DNA of 13,895 nucleotides from an uncultured Lachnospiraceae bacterium (GTDB lineage Bacteria; Bacillota; Clostridia; Lachnospirales; Lachnospiraceae), in assembly GCA_910585765.1 (NCBI GenBank), contig CAJUES010000077.1:1-13895 (forward strand), given 5' to 3'. Every line of letters begins with the position of its first letter. The first letter of the stretch is position 1. A program made the translations under genes and the position numbers. This document shows, piece after piece, positions 7,432 to 13,895 of this stretch. Below the pieces are notes generated by a model. That model saw only the letters and a program-made list of their open reading frames with translations, was not told where the DNA came from and ran no database searches.

Positions 7432-10400
7432 TTATAGATGTTCTTCCATATAATTTTGGAATTGCTCCATGCTCATCAGAATACGGCGGGGTTTTGTACC
7501 CTCCTCCGCACCGACTACACCTGCATCCTCAAGCTGATCCACGATGCGCGCGGCACGGTTGAATCCGATCTTGAACACACGCTGGAGCATACCGATCGAC
7601 GCCTTATCCTTCTCGATCACGAACTTTGCCGCCTCCGCGAAGTAAGCATCCGTGTCGTTTCCACCACCTGCGCCCGAACTGCCTGCCGCGCCGGAAGAGG
7701 ACTGCATGGACTTGATCCGCTCCTCTATGTCACTGTTGTATGTAGTATTGCCAAGCATCTGGTTTTTCAGGAAATCGACCACATCGGACACCTCGGAATC
7801 CGATACAAAAGCCCCCTGGACACGCGCCGGTTTCGTGTAGCCCTGCGGATAAAAGAGCATATCGCCCTTACCCAAAAGTTTTTCCGCGCCGTTCATATCG
7901 AGAATCGTGCGCGAATCCGTACCGCTCGATACACTGAACGCGATCCTGCTGGGCATATTTGCCTTGATCAGACCTGTGATGACATCGACAGACGGTCTCT
8001 GTGTCGCGATCACCAGATGGATTCCGCAGGCTCTCGCCAGCTGTGCCAGACGGCAGATGCTCTCCTCCACCTCTCCCGATGCCACCATCATCAGATCCGC
8101 AAGCTCGTCCACGATGATCACGATCTGAGGCAGTTTCCGGATCGCCTCCCCGTCGGGTGTCGTCTTTCCCATCTCCGCCGCTTTGTTATATCCTTTTAAG
8201 TCACGGACATTCAGTTCGGCAAACTTTTTGTAGCGGTCATTCATCTCCGCCACACCCCAGTTCAACGCAGCCGAAGCCTTTTTCGGATCCGTCACCACCG
8301 GTATCATCAGATGCGGAATGCCATTGTACACACTGAGCTCCACCACCTTGGGATCGATCATGATCAGCTTGACATCCGCCGGATTCGCCTTGTACAAAAT
8401 ACTCATGATGATCGTGTTGATGCATACCGATTTACCGGAGCCTGTTGCGCCGGCGATCAGCACATGGGGCATCTTTGCGATATCTGTGACGACCACCTGC
8501 CCTCCTATATCCTTTCCCACTGCAAAAGCAAGGTTGGACGAAAACTTTTCGAAAGTGTCGGATTCCAGCAGATCCCTGAATGCGACAGCACTGGTCTCCT
8601 TGTTTGGCACCTCGATCCCCACCGCGGCTTTTCCGGGGATCGGCGCCTCGATCCTGATATCTGTCGCGGCTAGATTTAACTTGATATCATCCGCCAGCCC
8701 CACGATCTTGCTGACCTTCACGCCCTGCTCCGGCTGCATTTCATATCGCGTGACGGACGGTCCCTGGCTGATGTCCGTTATCATCACTCTGACACCGAAT
8801 GTCTGCAGTGTCTGCTGCAGGTGCAGCGCCGTCTCCTTGAGCTGGTTTGATGAATCGCCTTTTCTGCCGTCTCCCTTTTTCAACAGATCCAACGGCGGGA
8901 GCATATACGGCTTAGGAGCTGCCTCCACAGCGGCAGCCGCCCGCTCCTGCACCTTGATCTCCTCCTGTCTGCGCTCCGCCTGTTCCGCCTTTTCGTTCTT
9001 CTCCTCCGCAGGCTGTGGCAGCACGGTGTCCTCCGTCACCGGCTCAGGCATACTGTCGATCGCTTCGGCGTCATACTCCACAGCATCAAACTCATCCCAA
9101 AAGGATCGTTGCGCCGAGACGCCCGGATTGTCGGCAAAGTAATCTGTGGCGGCAGACAGATCTTCCTCTGTTTCACTGCCGGCTGTCTCACCCTCCATAA
9201 GATCATCGCTTGCCATTTCATCCTGCATCCTCTGATCATAAGACGGATCTGTGTTGACAAAGGTCTCCTGCGTTGCCTCGATATATGCTGGCTGGGCATA
9301 GTTTTCTTCCTGATATGCGTCCTCGCCGGAAGCAGTTCCGTCATATTGCCCGTCGCTGTAAATTTCCTCGAAATACGGTTCTCCCGCACTTTCCGGTTCA
9401 GGATACGCTGTCTCATTATATGGCCTTACCTTGATCTCCTCAAAAGCATCTGCACCCGCCTCATCATCCAGCAGCATGATCTCATGGATATCCTGCAGTT
9501 TTTCGGTCTTGAATGTTATGGCAGCGCTTGACACCACCCCTCTTGCCCTCTTGTCCATTCTTTTGATATTTTCCCTGGGCAGTTCGCTTCTCTGCTCTCT
9601 GTGATTTTTTTCACTTTTTACCCGCTTGGGACGTCTGGGGCGGACTTTTTCCTCATAGACTGGTTCTTCCGTCTCCTCATACTCGTCAGGATCGTCATAC
9701 TCCTCGTAATCATCATACTCTTCGCGCAGACTTTCTCTGTATTCCCGCATTCTTGCCGCGTCCTCCCTGGCAGACTCATACAGGTACGCGCTCCCCCGCT
9801 TCACGCCGGACAAAAAGCTTTTTTCCGTGATAAAGACAACACTGATAATGCCGAGCACCACCGCGACGAAAAGAGTTCCGCCGAAACCGATGAGCTGGTA
9901 CATCCCGTGCGCTATACTGCCAAAGAGCACGCCGCCGCCGGCATGATGCTCCACAGACGTATCATACAGTTCCCTGACAAGCGCATTTCCGGTGAGCATC
10001 GCATCCTGTTTCAACAGCATATATGACAAAATCCCCAGCAGAAATATCAGTATCACTCCGCTGACCATTTTCACGATCGCAACTGTGTTTCCCTTGTTGG
10101 AAATGCCAAACGCAAATCCGACAAAAATGATGACCGGTATCAGATAAGCCAGCAATCCAAACACACCGAACATAACATTGCTGATGCCGGTTGCCGCCGC
10201 GCCATGGATCACACCAATGATGCACAAGAACATAAAGATCGCAGCGGCAAATATGACAATGAGCATGACCTCGCTTTTTACCGCGATATCCACATTCTGT
10301 CTGGACGCCTTTGACGGTTTCCTGCCTCTTGAATTGGAGGTTGATCTTTTTGCTCCCTTCGATGTGCTCTTTGCAGCACTGCTCTTTGTATTTTTTCTTG

Positions 10401-10446
10401 TATTTGTTCTGCTCCTCGATGTACTATTTCCTGATGCAGATGCCAT
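7432..10446 (-). CDS. ftsK: FtsK/SpoIIIE DNA translocase
   Basis: This is a septum-anchored, ATP-driven DNA pump that clears and segregates chromosomes at division or into the forespore. I start at the ATG at 10446 (1004 residues) because GGGGGAGG lies 6 bases upstream; the frame extends to a TTG at 10467 but would then contain that site. After a Ser/Arg/Lys-rich tail come four membrane helices at about 60-82, 91-114, 121-145 and 187-207. A long linker of about 300 residues follows, strongly acidic in places (YDDYEEYDDPDEYEE). The motor carries Walker A GATGSGKS at 666-673 and Walker B IVIIVDE at 775-781. A Gly/Ser-rich spacer leads to a C-terminal winged-helix gamma domain (about 930-998) that reads DNA polarity sequences. 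The tepA gene upstream matches the Bacillus spoIIIE neighbourhood. FtsK and SpoIIIE cannot be separated from sequence alone. Confidence 0.96.
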   Translation of the reverse strand: MASASGNSTSRSRTNTRKNTKSSAAKSTSKGAKRSTSNSRGRKPSKASRQNVDIAVKSEVMLIVIFAAAIFMFLCIIGVIHGAAATGISNVMFGVFGLLAYLIPVIIFVGFAFGISNKGNTVAIVKMVSGVILIFLLGILSYMLLKQDAMLTGNALVRELYDTSVEHHAGGGVLFGSIAHGMYQLIGFGGTLFVAVVLGIISVVFITEKSFLSGVKRGSAYLYESAREDAARMREYRESLREEYDDYEEYDDPDEYEETEEPVYEEKVRPRRPKRVKSEKNHREQRSELPRENIKRMDKRARGVVSSAAITFKTEKLQDIHEIMLLDDEAGADAFEEIKVRPYNETAYPEPESAGEPYFEEIYSDGQYDGTASGEDAYQEENYAQPAYIEATQETFVNTDPSYDQRMQDEMASDDLMEGETAGSETEEDLSAATDYFADNPGVSAQRSFWDEFDAVEYDAEAIDSMPEPVTEDTVLPQPAEEKNEKAEQAERRQEEIKVQERAAAAVEAAPKPYMLPPLDLLKKGDGRKGDSSNQLKETALHLQQTLQTFGVRVMITDISQGPSVTRYEMQPEQGVKVSKIVGLADDIKLNLAATDIRIEAPIPGKAAVGIEVPNKETSAVAFRDLLESDTFEKFSSNLAFAVGKDIGGQVVVTDIAKMPHVLIAGATGSGKSVCINTIIMSILYKANPADVKLIMIDPKVVELSVYNGIPHLMIPVVTDPKKASAALNWGVAEMNDRYKKFAELNVRDLKGYNKAAEMGKTTPDGEAIRKLPQIVIIVDELADLMMVASGEVEESICRLAQLARACGIHLVIATQRPSVDVITGLIKANMPSRIAFSVSSGTDSRTILDMNGAEKLLGKGDMLFYPQGYTKPARVQGAFVSDSEVSDVVDFLKNQMLGNTTYNSDIEERIKSMQSSSGAAGSSGAGGGNDTDAYFAEAAKFVIEKDKASIGMLQRVFKIGFNRAARIVDQLEDAGVVGAEEGTKPRRILMSMEQFQNYMEEHL

Positions 10447-10452
10447 AATACG

Positions 10453-10460
10453 CCTCCCCC
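10453..10460 (-). promoter_or_regulatory. Ribosome binding site that sets the ftsK start
   Basis: GGGGGAGG on the minus strand, 6 bases before the ATG at 10446. It makes the upstream in-frame TTG at 10467 an unlikely start. Confidence 0.8.
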
Positions 10461-10479
10461 TAAACAAGTTTTACATGAT

Positions 10480-10508
10480 ATTATAGCACTTTTTTGGAAA
10501 CTTGTCAT
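10480..10508 (-). promoter_or_regulatory. Sigma-A type promoter for ftsK
   Basis: On the minus strand ATGACA (10508-10503) is followed after 17 bases by a perfect TATAAT (10485-10480). Transcription would start about 25 bases before the ftsK ATG, giving a short leader. ftsK can thus be expressed apart from tepA. Confidence 0.7.
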
Positions 10509-10592
10509 ATTTTATTTCACATTTTCCACAGTTCTAGTACATCTGTTCAGTCCCGCATGTCTATCTCCTGCCAAAATCTACATATTTACCAA

Positions 10593-11303
10593 TTATTTTC
10601 CGGCAGCGATCAGTTCATGCAGCTTGGCGACCGCCTGTGAGATCCCGCCGATCTCACATATGATGCCCTCACGCACAGCCTCCTCACCCTCCAGCACACT
10701 CCCCACATCTTTGGTGAGCACTTCCGTCTCCATCATCAACTCCTCATACCGGGTTTTTGATATGTTACAGTGTGAGCACACAAACCCTGTTATGCGATTC
10801 TGAACCTCCCTGAAATAGTTAAACGTCTGGGGCACCCCGATCACCATACCGTTCATCCGCACGGGATGCACCACCATCGTACCCGTTGGCACTATAAATG
10901 AATAGTCCGTACTCACAGCGATCGGAACCCCTATGCTGTGGCTCCCGCCCAAAACCAGCGAAACCGTGGGTTTACTAAGGGAAGCCACCATCTCCGCAAT
11001 TGCAAGCCCTGCCTCCACATCGCCTCCCATCGTATTCAGCAGCAATAACACCCCGTCAATTTCATCGCTGTCCTCTATAGAGGCAAGCTGCGGCAGGAGC
11101 AGCTCATACTTCGTCACCTTGGACTGGTTTCCAGCGTTCTCATGTCCCTCGATCTCACCTATGATCGTGATCAGATGTATCTTATGATCACTGCCATTTT
11201 CGTCCAAAGTCACCTGACTTTCCTTCTCTATTTTCTCATCCTTATATTTCTTACTCTCAAGTTCATCATTCTTTTCATTCTGCTCTTCATTCTGAATATC
11301 CAT
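10593..11303 (-). CDS. tepA: TepA-like ClpP-fold serine protease next to ftsK
   Basis: The 236-residue protein has the ClpP/crotonase fold of the TepA (YmfB) group, which lies beside spoIIIE in Bacillus. Unlike ClpP it is not known to need a Clp ATPase. Bacillus TepA has been linked to protein export and possible degradation of signal peptides. The first 40 residues are very charged and look disordered. The core includes LNTMGGDVEAG (89-99, the substrate-cradling loop), GGSHSIG with likely nucleophile S123, and VVHP with likely catalytic H146. The third catalytic residue is less clear; D199 (TKDVG) is the best candidate. Three cysteines occur in the handle region and near the end (C176, C179, C216). 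AAGGAG stands 9 bases before the ATG. The gene follows a strong terminator, so it should have its own promoter, which I could not place confidently. Confidence 0.85.
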   Translation of the reverse strand: MDIQNEEQNEKNDELESKKYKDEKIEKESQVTLDENGSDHKIHLITIIGEIEGHENAGNQSKVTKYELLLPQLASIEDSDEIDGVLLLLNTMGGDVEAGLAIAEMVASLSKPTVSLVLGGSHSIGVPIAVSTDYSFIVPTGTMVVHPVRMNGMVIGVPQTFNYFREVQNRITGFVCSHCNISKTRYEELMMETEVLTKDVGSVLEGEEAVREGIICEIGGISQAVAKLHELIAAGK

Positions 11304-11400
11304 CGCGCAAATCTCCTTGTCATCATAATCAAATCGGTATTACACTGATATGATCAGGGTACCGCTTTCGCTGACATTCTTCCTCGGGGTGCCCGTGTGC

Positions 11401-11427
11401 AAAAAAAGGACCCTGATCAGAGTCCTT
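11401..11427 (-). terminator. Strong intrinsic terminator after the metY unit
   Basis: On the minus strand AAGGAC-T-CTG-AT-CAG-G-GTCCTT folds into a stem (with one U-G wobble) and runs directly into seven T residues (11407-11401). It lies 27 bases past the stop of the 258-residue membrane protein and separates that unit from tepA. Confidence 0.9.
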
Positions 11428-11454
11428 AATAGTATGCGCAGCTAAATATTCCTT

Positions 11455-12231
11455 TTATTCAATATCATAAAAATCTTTGTCTGACAGATCTTTTATATCA
11501 TAATCATCACTGCCTGTCGTCTCAAATGCGTAGTCCATCTCCTTGTGTTCTCTTCGTTTGGGCACTGGAAGCGGGTTTTCGATATACTGAACCTTGTCGT
11601 CTTCCAGATCATCATACCGGATCTCCTTCATGGAAGTGTCCTGGACCGGACGGATGCTCATGTCGATGATTTCACTGTCATTACTTTGTGCCTCTTTCAA
11701 GTCCGCCTGATCCGCGGCTGTCTGATCAGGAACATTTTTTTTCGCCGTGCGCCTGTGATAGATCCATAGAATCATCAAAATGACAACCGTGCTGACCAGA
11801 GCCGCGATACAGATGAGCATGTTCAGCATTGTCACTTTCGACAGTGTATTGATATATGCCGGAAGGATTGCCAGAATCAGACTTCCCGCAAATCCCACAT
11901 ATCGGTTTGTCACACTCTTGATCACGATATACACCAGAAAAACAGTCAGAAGCTGATACAAGATATTCAGATAAACCCCCGCCACTGTAAAGTTCCCAAA
12001 AAGCAAGAACACAAAATACAGATTGCATATGTACAGCGACTCCATCTGAAAGCCGTCCGCAAAGGCGGCCGCCGGACCTCCTGATCCAGCGCTCACCTTT
12101 GCCGCATTATAAATGTCCTCGTCGATGTTAACCTCGGACATCATATAACTTACATAATATATCCTCACTATAATCGCGATGCTCAACAGAATGATCAAAA
12201 ACAAACCTGTCAGTACGTTTCTTTTTCTCAT
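11455..12231 (-). CDS. Membrane protein resembling the N-terminal part of a GT-C glycosyltransferase
   Basis: The 258 residues hold a hydrophobic first helix (about 6-29), an outer loop with the acidic cluster NIDEDIYNAAK (35-45), and further membrane helices in about 66-104, 112-130 and 135-158. A basic stretch (HRRTAKK) follows, then a 90-residue soluble, very acidic tail ending DLSDKDFYDIE. A first helix followed by an acidic pair in the next outer loop is the layout of GT-C glycosyltransferases such as the ArnT/PMT family, where that acid is catalytic. Those enzymes are usually more than 450 residues long with many more helices, so this is either a short relative, a remnant given a new tail, or only a look-alike. 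The basic residues after the last helix suggest a cytoplasmic tail. It starts 20 bases after metY, without a good ribosome binding site, and ends at a strong terminator. I cannot assign a function. Confidence 0.75.
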   Translation of the reverse strand: MRKRNVLTGLFLIILLSIAIIVRIYYVSYMMSEVNIDEDIYNAAKVSAGSGGPAAAFADGFQMESLYICNLYFVFLLFGNFTVAGVYLNILYQLLTVFLVYIVIKSVTNRYVGFAGSLILAILPAYINTLSKVTMLNMLICIAALVSTVVILMILWIYHRRTAKKNVPDQTAADQADLKEAQSNDSEIIDMSIRPVQDTSMKEIRYDDLEDDKVQYIENPLPVPKRREHKEMDYAFETTGSDDYDIKDLSDKDFYDIE

Positions 12232-12251
12232 AATATTTTATTATCTCATAA

Positions 12252-13541
12252 TCAAATGTGTGCAAGCGCCTGCTCTATGTCAGCAATAATGTCATCAGCA
12301 TTCTCTATTCCCACTGAAAATCTGATCAGATCTGGCTGAACGCCTGCCTCGATCAATTGTTCATCATTCATCTGGCGATGCGTGTGACTTGCCGGGTGAA
12401 GAACGCAGGTTCTCGCATCCGCCACATGCGTCACGATCGCCGCAAGCTTCAAATGATCCATAAAGTCCACACTGACATCTCTACCGCCCTTCAAGCCAAA
12501 GGAGATCACCCCGCAAGTGCCATTCGGCATATACTTCTGCGCAAGCTCATAATACTTGTTACCCTTTAAGCCCGGATAATTTACCCATGCCACTTTGTCA
12601 TTCTGTTCGAGCCACGCAGCCACCTTCAGCGCATTTTCGCAATGTCTAGGAACTCTCAAATGCAGCGTCTCAAGACCTATGTTGAGCAAAAAGGAATTCA
12701 TCGGGGAAGGAATCGATCCAAGATCCCTCATGAGCTGCACTGTCGCCTTTGTTATGTATGCCTTCCTGCCAAATTTCTCTGTGTATGTCACGCCATGATA
12801 AGAATCGTCCGGAGCCGTCAACCCATGAAATTTGTCACCATGCTTTGTCCAGTCAAAATTGCCCGAATCAACGATCGCACCGCCCACACACATGGCATGT
12901 CCATCCATGTATTTTGTCGTGGAATGTGTGACAATATCCACTCCGTATTCAAACGGCCGGCAATTGATCGGTGTGGCAAATGTATTATCCACGATCAGGG
13001 GAACGCCATGTGCATGTGCGGCATTTACAAATTTCTCAAAATCCAACACTACCAGTGCCGGATTTGCAATCGACTCTGCCACGACACACTTTGTATTGTC
13101 CTGAAATGCTTTATGCAAAGTCTCCTCGTCAGAATCCGGATCCACGATCGTGCACTCTATTCCCATTTTTTTCATGGTGACAGTCAACAAATTGAATGTA
13201 CCGCCGTACACAGTGGAAGAAAGCACAACATGATCCCCTGCCTCACAAATATTGAACACAGCGTAATAGTTTGCAGCCTGACCTGATGAGGTCAGCATCG
13301 CTGCCACTCCGCCCTCCAGCTCGCAAATCTTCGCTGCAACCATATCATTTGTCGGATTCTGCAATCTTGTATAAAAATATCCCTCAGCCTCAAGATCAAA
13401 TAGCTTTCCCATCTCATCCGAGGTCTCGTATTTGTATGTTGTGGATTGATAGATGGGCAGCACCCGGGGCTCGCCATTTTTAGGCTGCCATCCCGCCTGA
13501 ATGCATTTTGTTTCAATTGAATACTCTGAATTATTGTTCAT
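12252..13541 (-). CDS. metY: O-acetylhomoserine sulfhydrylase (aminocarboxypropyltransferase) family enzyme
   Basis: This is a Cys/Met-metabolism PLP enzyme (fold type I, about 429 residues). It most resembles O-acetylhomoserine sulfhydrylase, which makes homocysteine from O-acetylhomoserine and sulfide in direct sulfurylation. The PLP lysine is K210 in THSTTKYMDGH, the ring-stacking Asp is in IVDNTFATP (D185), the phosphate-contacting YTRLQNPT is at 57-64, and the substrate carboxylate Arg is probably R407 in LIRFSVGIE. All are present. I start at the ATG at 13541 because AAGGAG lies 8 bases upstream; the frame extends eight codons further to 13565, but that would place the site inside the gene. 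The length and insert GLTAPDDSYHGVTY fit MetY better than MetB or MetC. No SAM riboswitch or T-box fits in the short leader. Confidence 0.93.
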   Translation of the reverse strand: MNNNSEYSIETKCIQAGWQPKNGEPRVLPIYQSTTYKYETSDEMGKLFDLEAEGYFYTRLQNPTNDMVAAKICELEGGVAAMLTSSGQAANYYAVFNICEAGDHVVLSSTVYGGTFNLLTVTMKKMGIECTIVDPDSDEETLHKAFQDNTKCVVAESIANPALVVLDFEKFVNAAHAHGVPLIVDNTFATPINCRPFEYGVDIVTHSTTKYMDGHAMCVGGAIVDSGNFDWTKHGDKFHGLTAPDDSYHGVTYTEKFGRKAYITKATVQLMRDLGSIPSPMNSFLLNIGLETLHLRVPRHCENALKVAAWLEQNDKVAWVNYPGLKGNKYYELAQKYMPNGTCGVISFGLKGGRDVSVDFMDHLKLAAIVTHVADARTCVLHPASHTHRQMNDEQLIEAGVQPDLIRFSVGIENADDIIADIEQALAHI

Positions 13542-13549
13542 GTTGTCAG

Positions 13550-13555
13550 CTCCTT
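13550..13555 (-). promoter_or_regulatory. Ribosome binding site that sets the metY start
   Basis: AAGGAG on the minus strand, 8 bases before the ATG at 13541, and inside the reading frame if the upstream ATG at 13565 were used. Confidence 0.8.
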
Positions 13556-13587
13556 TATATCGCATATCGCATTATCTTTTCTGATGT

Positions 13588-13616
13588 AGTATATCATAAT
13601 ATAACAACAAGAGCAA
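13588..13616 (-). promoter_or_regulatory. Probable extended -10 promoter for metY
   Basis: On the minus strand TTGCTC (13616-13611) is followed after 17 bases by TATACT (13593-13588), with TG one base ahead of the -10 box. The weak -35 is balanced by the extended -10. The -35 box lies inside the 3' arm of the tRNA terminator hairpin. Confidence 0.5.
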
Positions 13617-13637
13617 TGATTTTTATATCATTGCTCT
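13594..13637 (-). terminator. Terminator after the tRNA genes
   Basis: AGAGCAATGAT (13637-13627) pairs perfectly over 11 bp with ATCATTGCTCT (13620-13610) around a 6-base loop, followed on the minus strand by the T-rich TGTTGTTATATTATGA. It lies 18 bases past the tRNA-Val 3' end. Confidence 0.75.
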
Positions 13638-13655
13638 GTCATTGCCCTTATCAAA

Positions 13656-13728
13656 TGGGACCTATAGGGCTCGAACCTATGACCCTCTGCTTGTAAGGCA
13701 GATGCTCTCCCAGCTGAGCTAAGATCCC
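13656..13728 (-). tRNA. tRNA-Val (anticodon UAC)
   Basis: The minus strand folds as a cloverleaf: acceptor GGGATCT pairs with AGGTCCC (one G-U), the D arm has GCTC...GAGC, the anticodon stem TCTGC/GCAGA encloses the loop CTTACAA with anticodon TAC (reads GUA), and the T arm ATAGG-TTCGAGC-CCTAT is regular. The discriminator is A and no CCA is encoded, so it must be added after transcription. Confidence 0.95.
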
Positions 13729-13731
13729 GTA

Positions 13732-13803
13732 TGACTCCAACGGGAATCGAACCCGTGTTACCGCCGTGAAAGGGCGATGTCTTAACCGCTTGACCATGGA
13801 GCC
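13732..13803 (-). tRNA. tRNA-Glu (anticodon UUC)
   Basis: The minus strand folds with acceptor GGCTCCA against TGGAGTC (one G-U), D arm GTC...GAC, anticodon stem TCGCC/GGCGG closing the loop CTTTCAC with anticodon TTC (reads GAA), and T arm ACGGG-TTCGATT-CCCGT. The discriminator is A and CCA is not encoded. Only 3 bases separate it from the tRNA-Val, so both must be cut from one transcript. Confidence 0.95.
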
Positions 13804-13895
13804 CGATTTCATTCTCTGTATCATTCCCTCAAAACCGAACACAAAAATCCGTATCTCTCTATCCTGTATGTCCTCTATATCCTTTTTTCTTCCAT
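13804..13895 (-). other. Leader of the tRNA transcript, resembling rRNA-operon spacer
   Basis: No gene is seen here. The minus strand carries TGTGTTCGGTTTTGAGGGAA (13843-13824), which resembles sequence I recall beside rRNA genes in clostridial rRNA operons. This suggests that the tRNA pair is the tail of an rRNA operon lying just beyond the right edge. It rests on memory of similar spacers and has not been aligned. I see no convincing promoter in the segment. Confidence 0.3.

Noticed and set aside
9000..9760. Possible frameshift or fusion in the long acidic middle of FtsK
   Set aside because: Long, poorly conserved acidic or Pro/Glu-rich linkers are normal in FtsK/SpoIIIE, and the frame runs without break into an intact motor.
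11351..11419. Inverted copies of TGATCAGGGT, one within the terminator and one 49 bases away, suggesting an antiterminator
   Set aside because: A 10-base inverted pair within 60 bases is expected about once by chance in a window of this size, and the second copy is transcribed only after the terminator has formed.
13651..13842. A 63-codon frame over the tRNA genes
   Set aside because: It is a translation of two tRNA genes with clear cloverleaf structure, not a protein.
1..13895. CRISPR array, toxin-antitoxin pair, defence island or biosynthetic cluster
   Set aside because: I saw no regularly spaced repeats, no small paired toxin-antitoxin genes and no nuclease or methylase genes. The intact genes are core metabolism and maintenance.

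Overview
The window looks like part of a chromosome of an anaerobic Firmicute, most likely a member of Clostridia close to Lachnospiraceae. This is inferred from gene content and protein style: an electron-bifurcating NfnAB pair, formate-tetrahydrofolate ligase, a tepA-ftsK/spoIIIE neighbourhood, a zinc-ribbon/TPR/chitobiase-C-terminal-like membrane protein, AGGAGG-type ribosome binding sites and tRNA genes without an encoded CCA. No species can be named from the sequence alone.

Every intact gene is on the minus strand, so the text is best read from right to left. The right edge (13656-13895) holds a leader that resembles rRNA-operon spacer sequence, then tRNA-Glu(UUC) and tRNA-Val(UAC) only 3 nt apart, then a hairpin terminator. 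A promoter overlapping that terminator probably drives metY (O-acetylhomoserine sulfhydrylase family) and a 258-residue membrane protein 20 nt behind it. This unit ends in a textbook intrinsic terminator at 11401-11427. Next come tepA (a ClpP-fold protease relative) and ftsK/spoIIIE (DNA translocase), the latter with its own well-formed promoter. Then fhs is followed 25 nt later by the zinc-ribbon/TPR protein. A very good promoter at 4088-4116 starts nfnA-nfnB, which ends at a hairpin. A small two-helix membrane protein gene and rlmH (23S rRNA methyltransferase) follow.

The only clearly mobile-derived part is the left edge (1-419), on the plus strand and visibly richer in A+T. It holds the tail of an unrecognised reading frame and a decayed J-domain (DnaJ-like) gene of the kind carried by Firmicute integrative conjugative elements, broken by an in-frame TAG at codon 13 and apparently truncated. 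It abuts the 3' end of rlmH, a known integration target for staphylococcal SCC elements, which suggests the scar of an element that once sat there. No integrase or second attachment site is in view.

Most of the window is housekeeping or core metabolism: redox balancing (NfnAB), one-carbon metabolism (Fhs), sulfur amino acid synthesis (MetY), chromosome segregation (FtsK) and ribosome maturation (RlmH). I did not find a convincing new multi-gene system. The least explained parts are the two multi-domain membrane proteins (4170-5663 and 11455-12231), the mobile-element scar at rlmH, and a 12-base motif repeated just before three genes.
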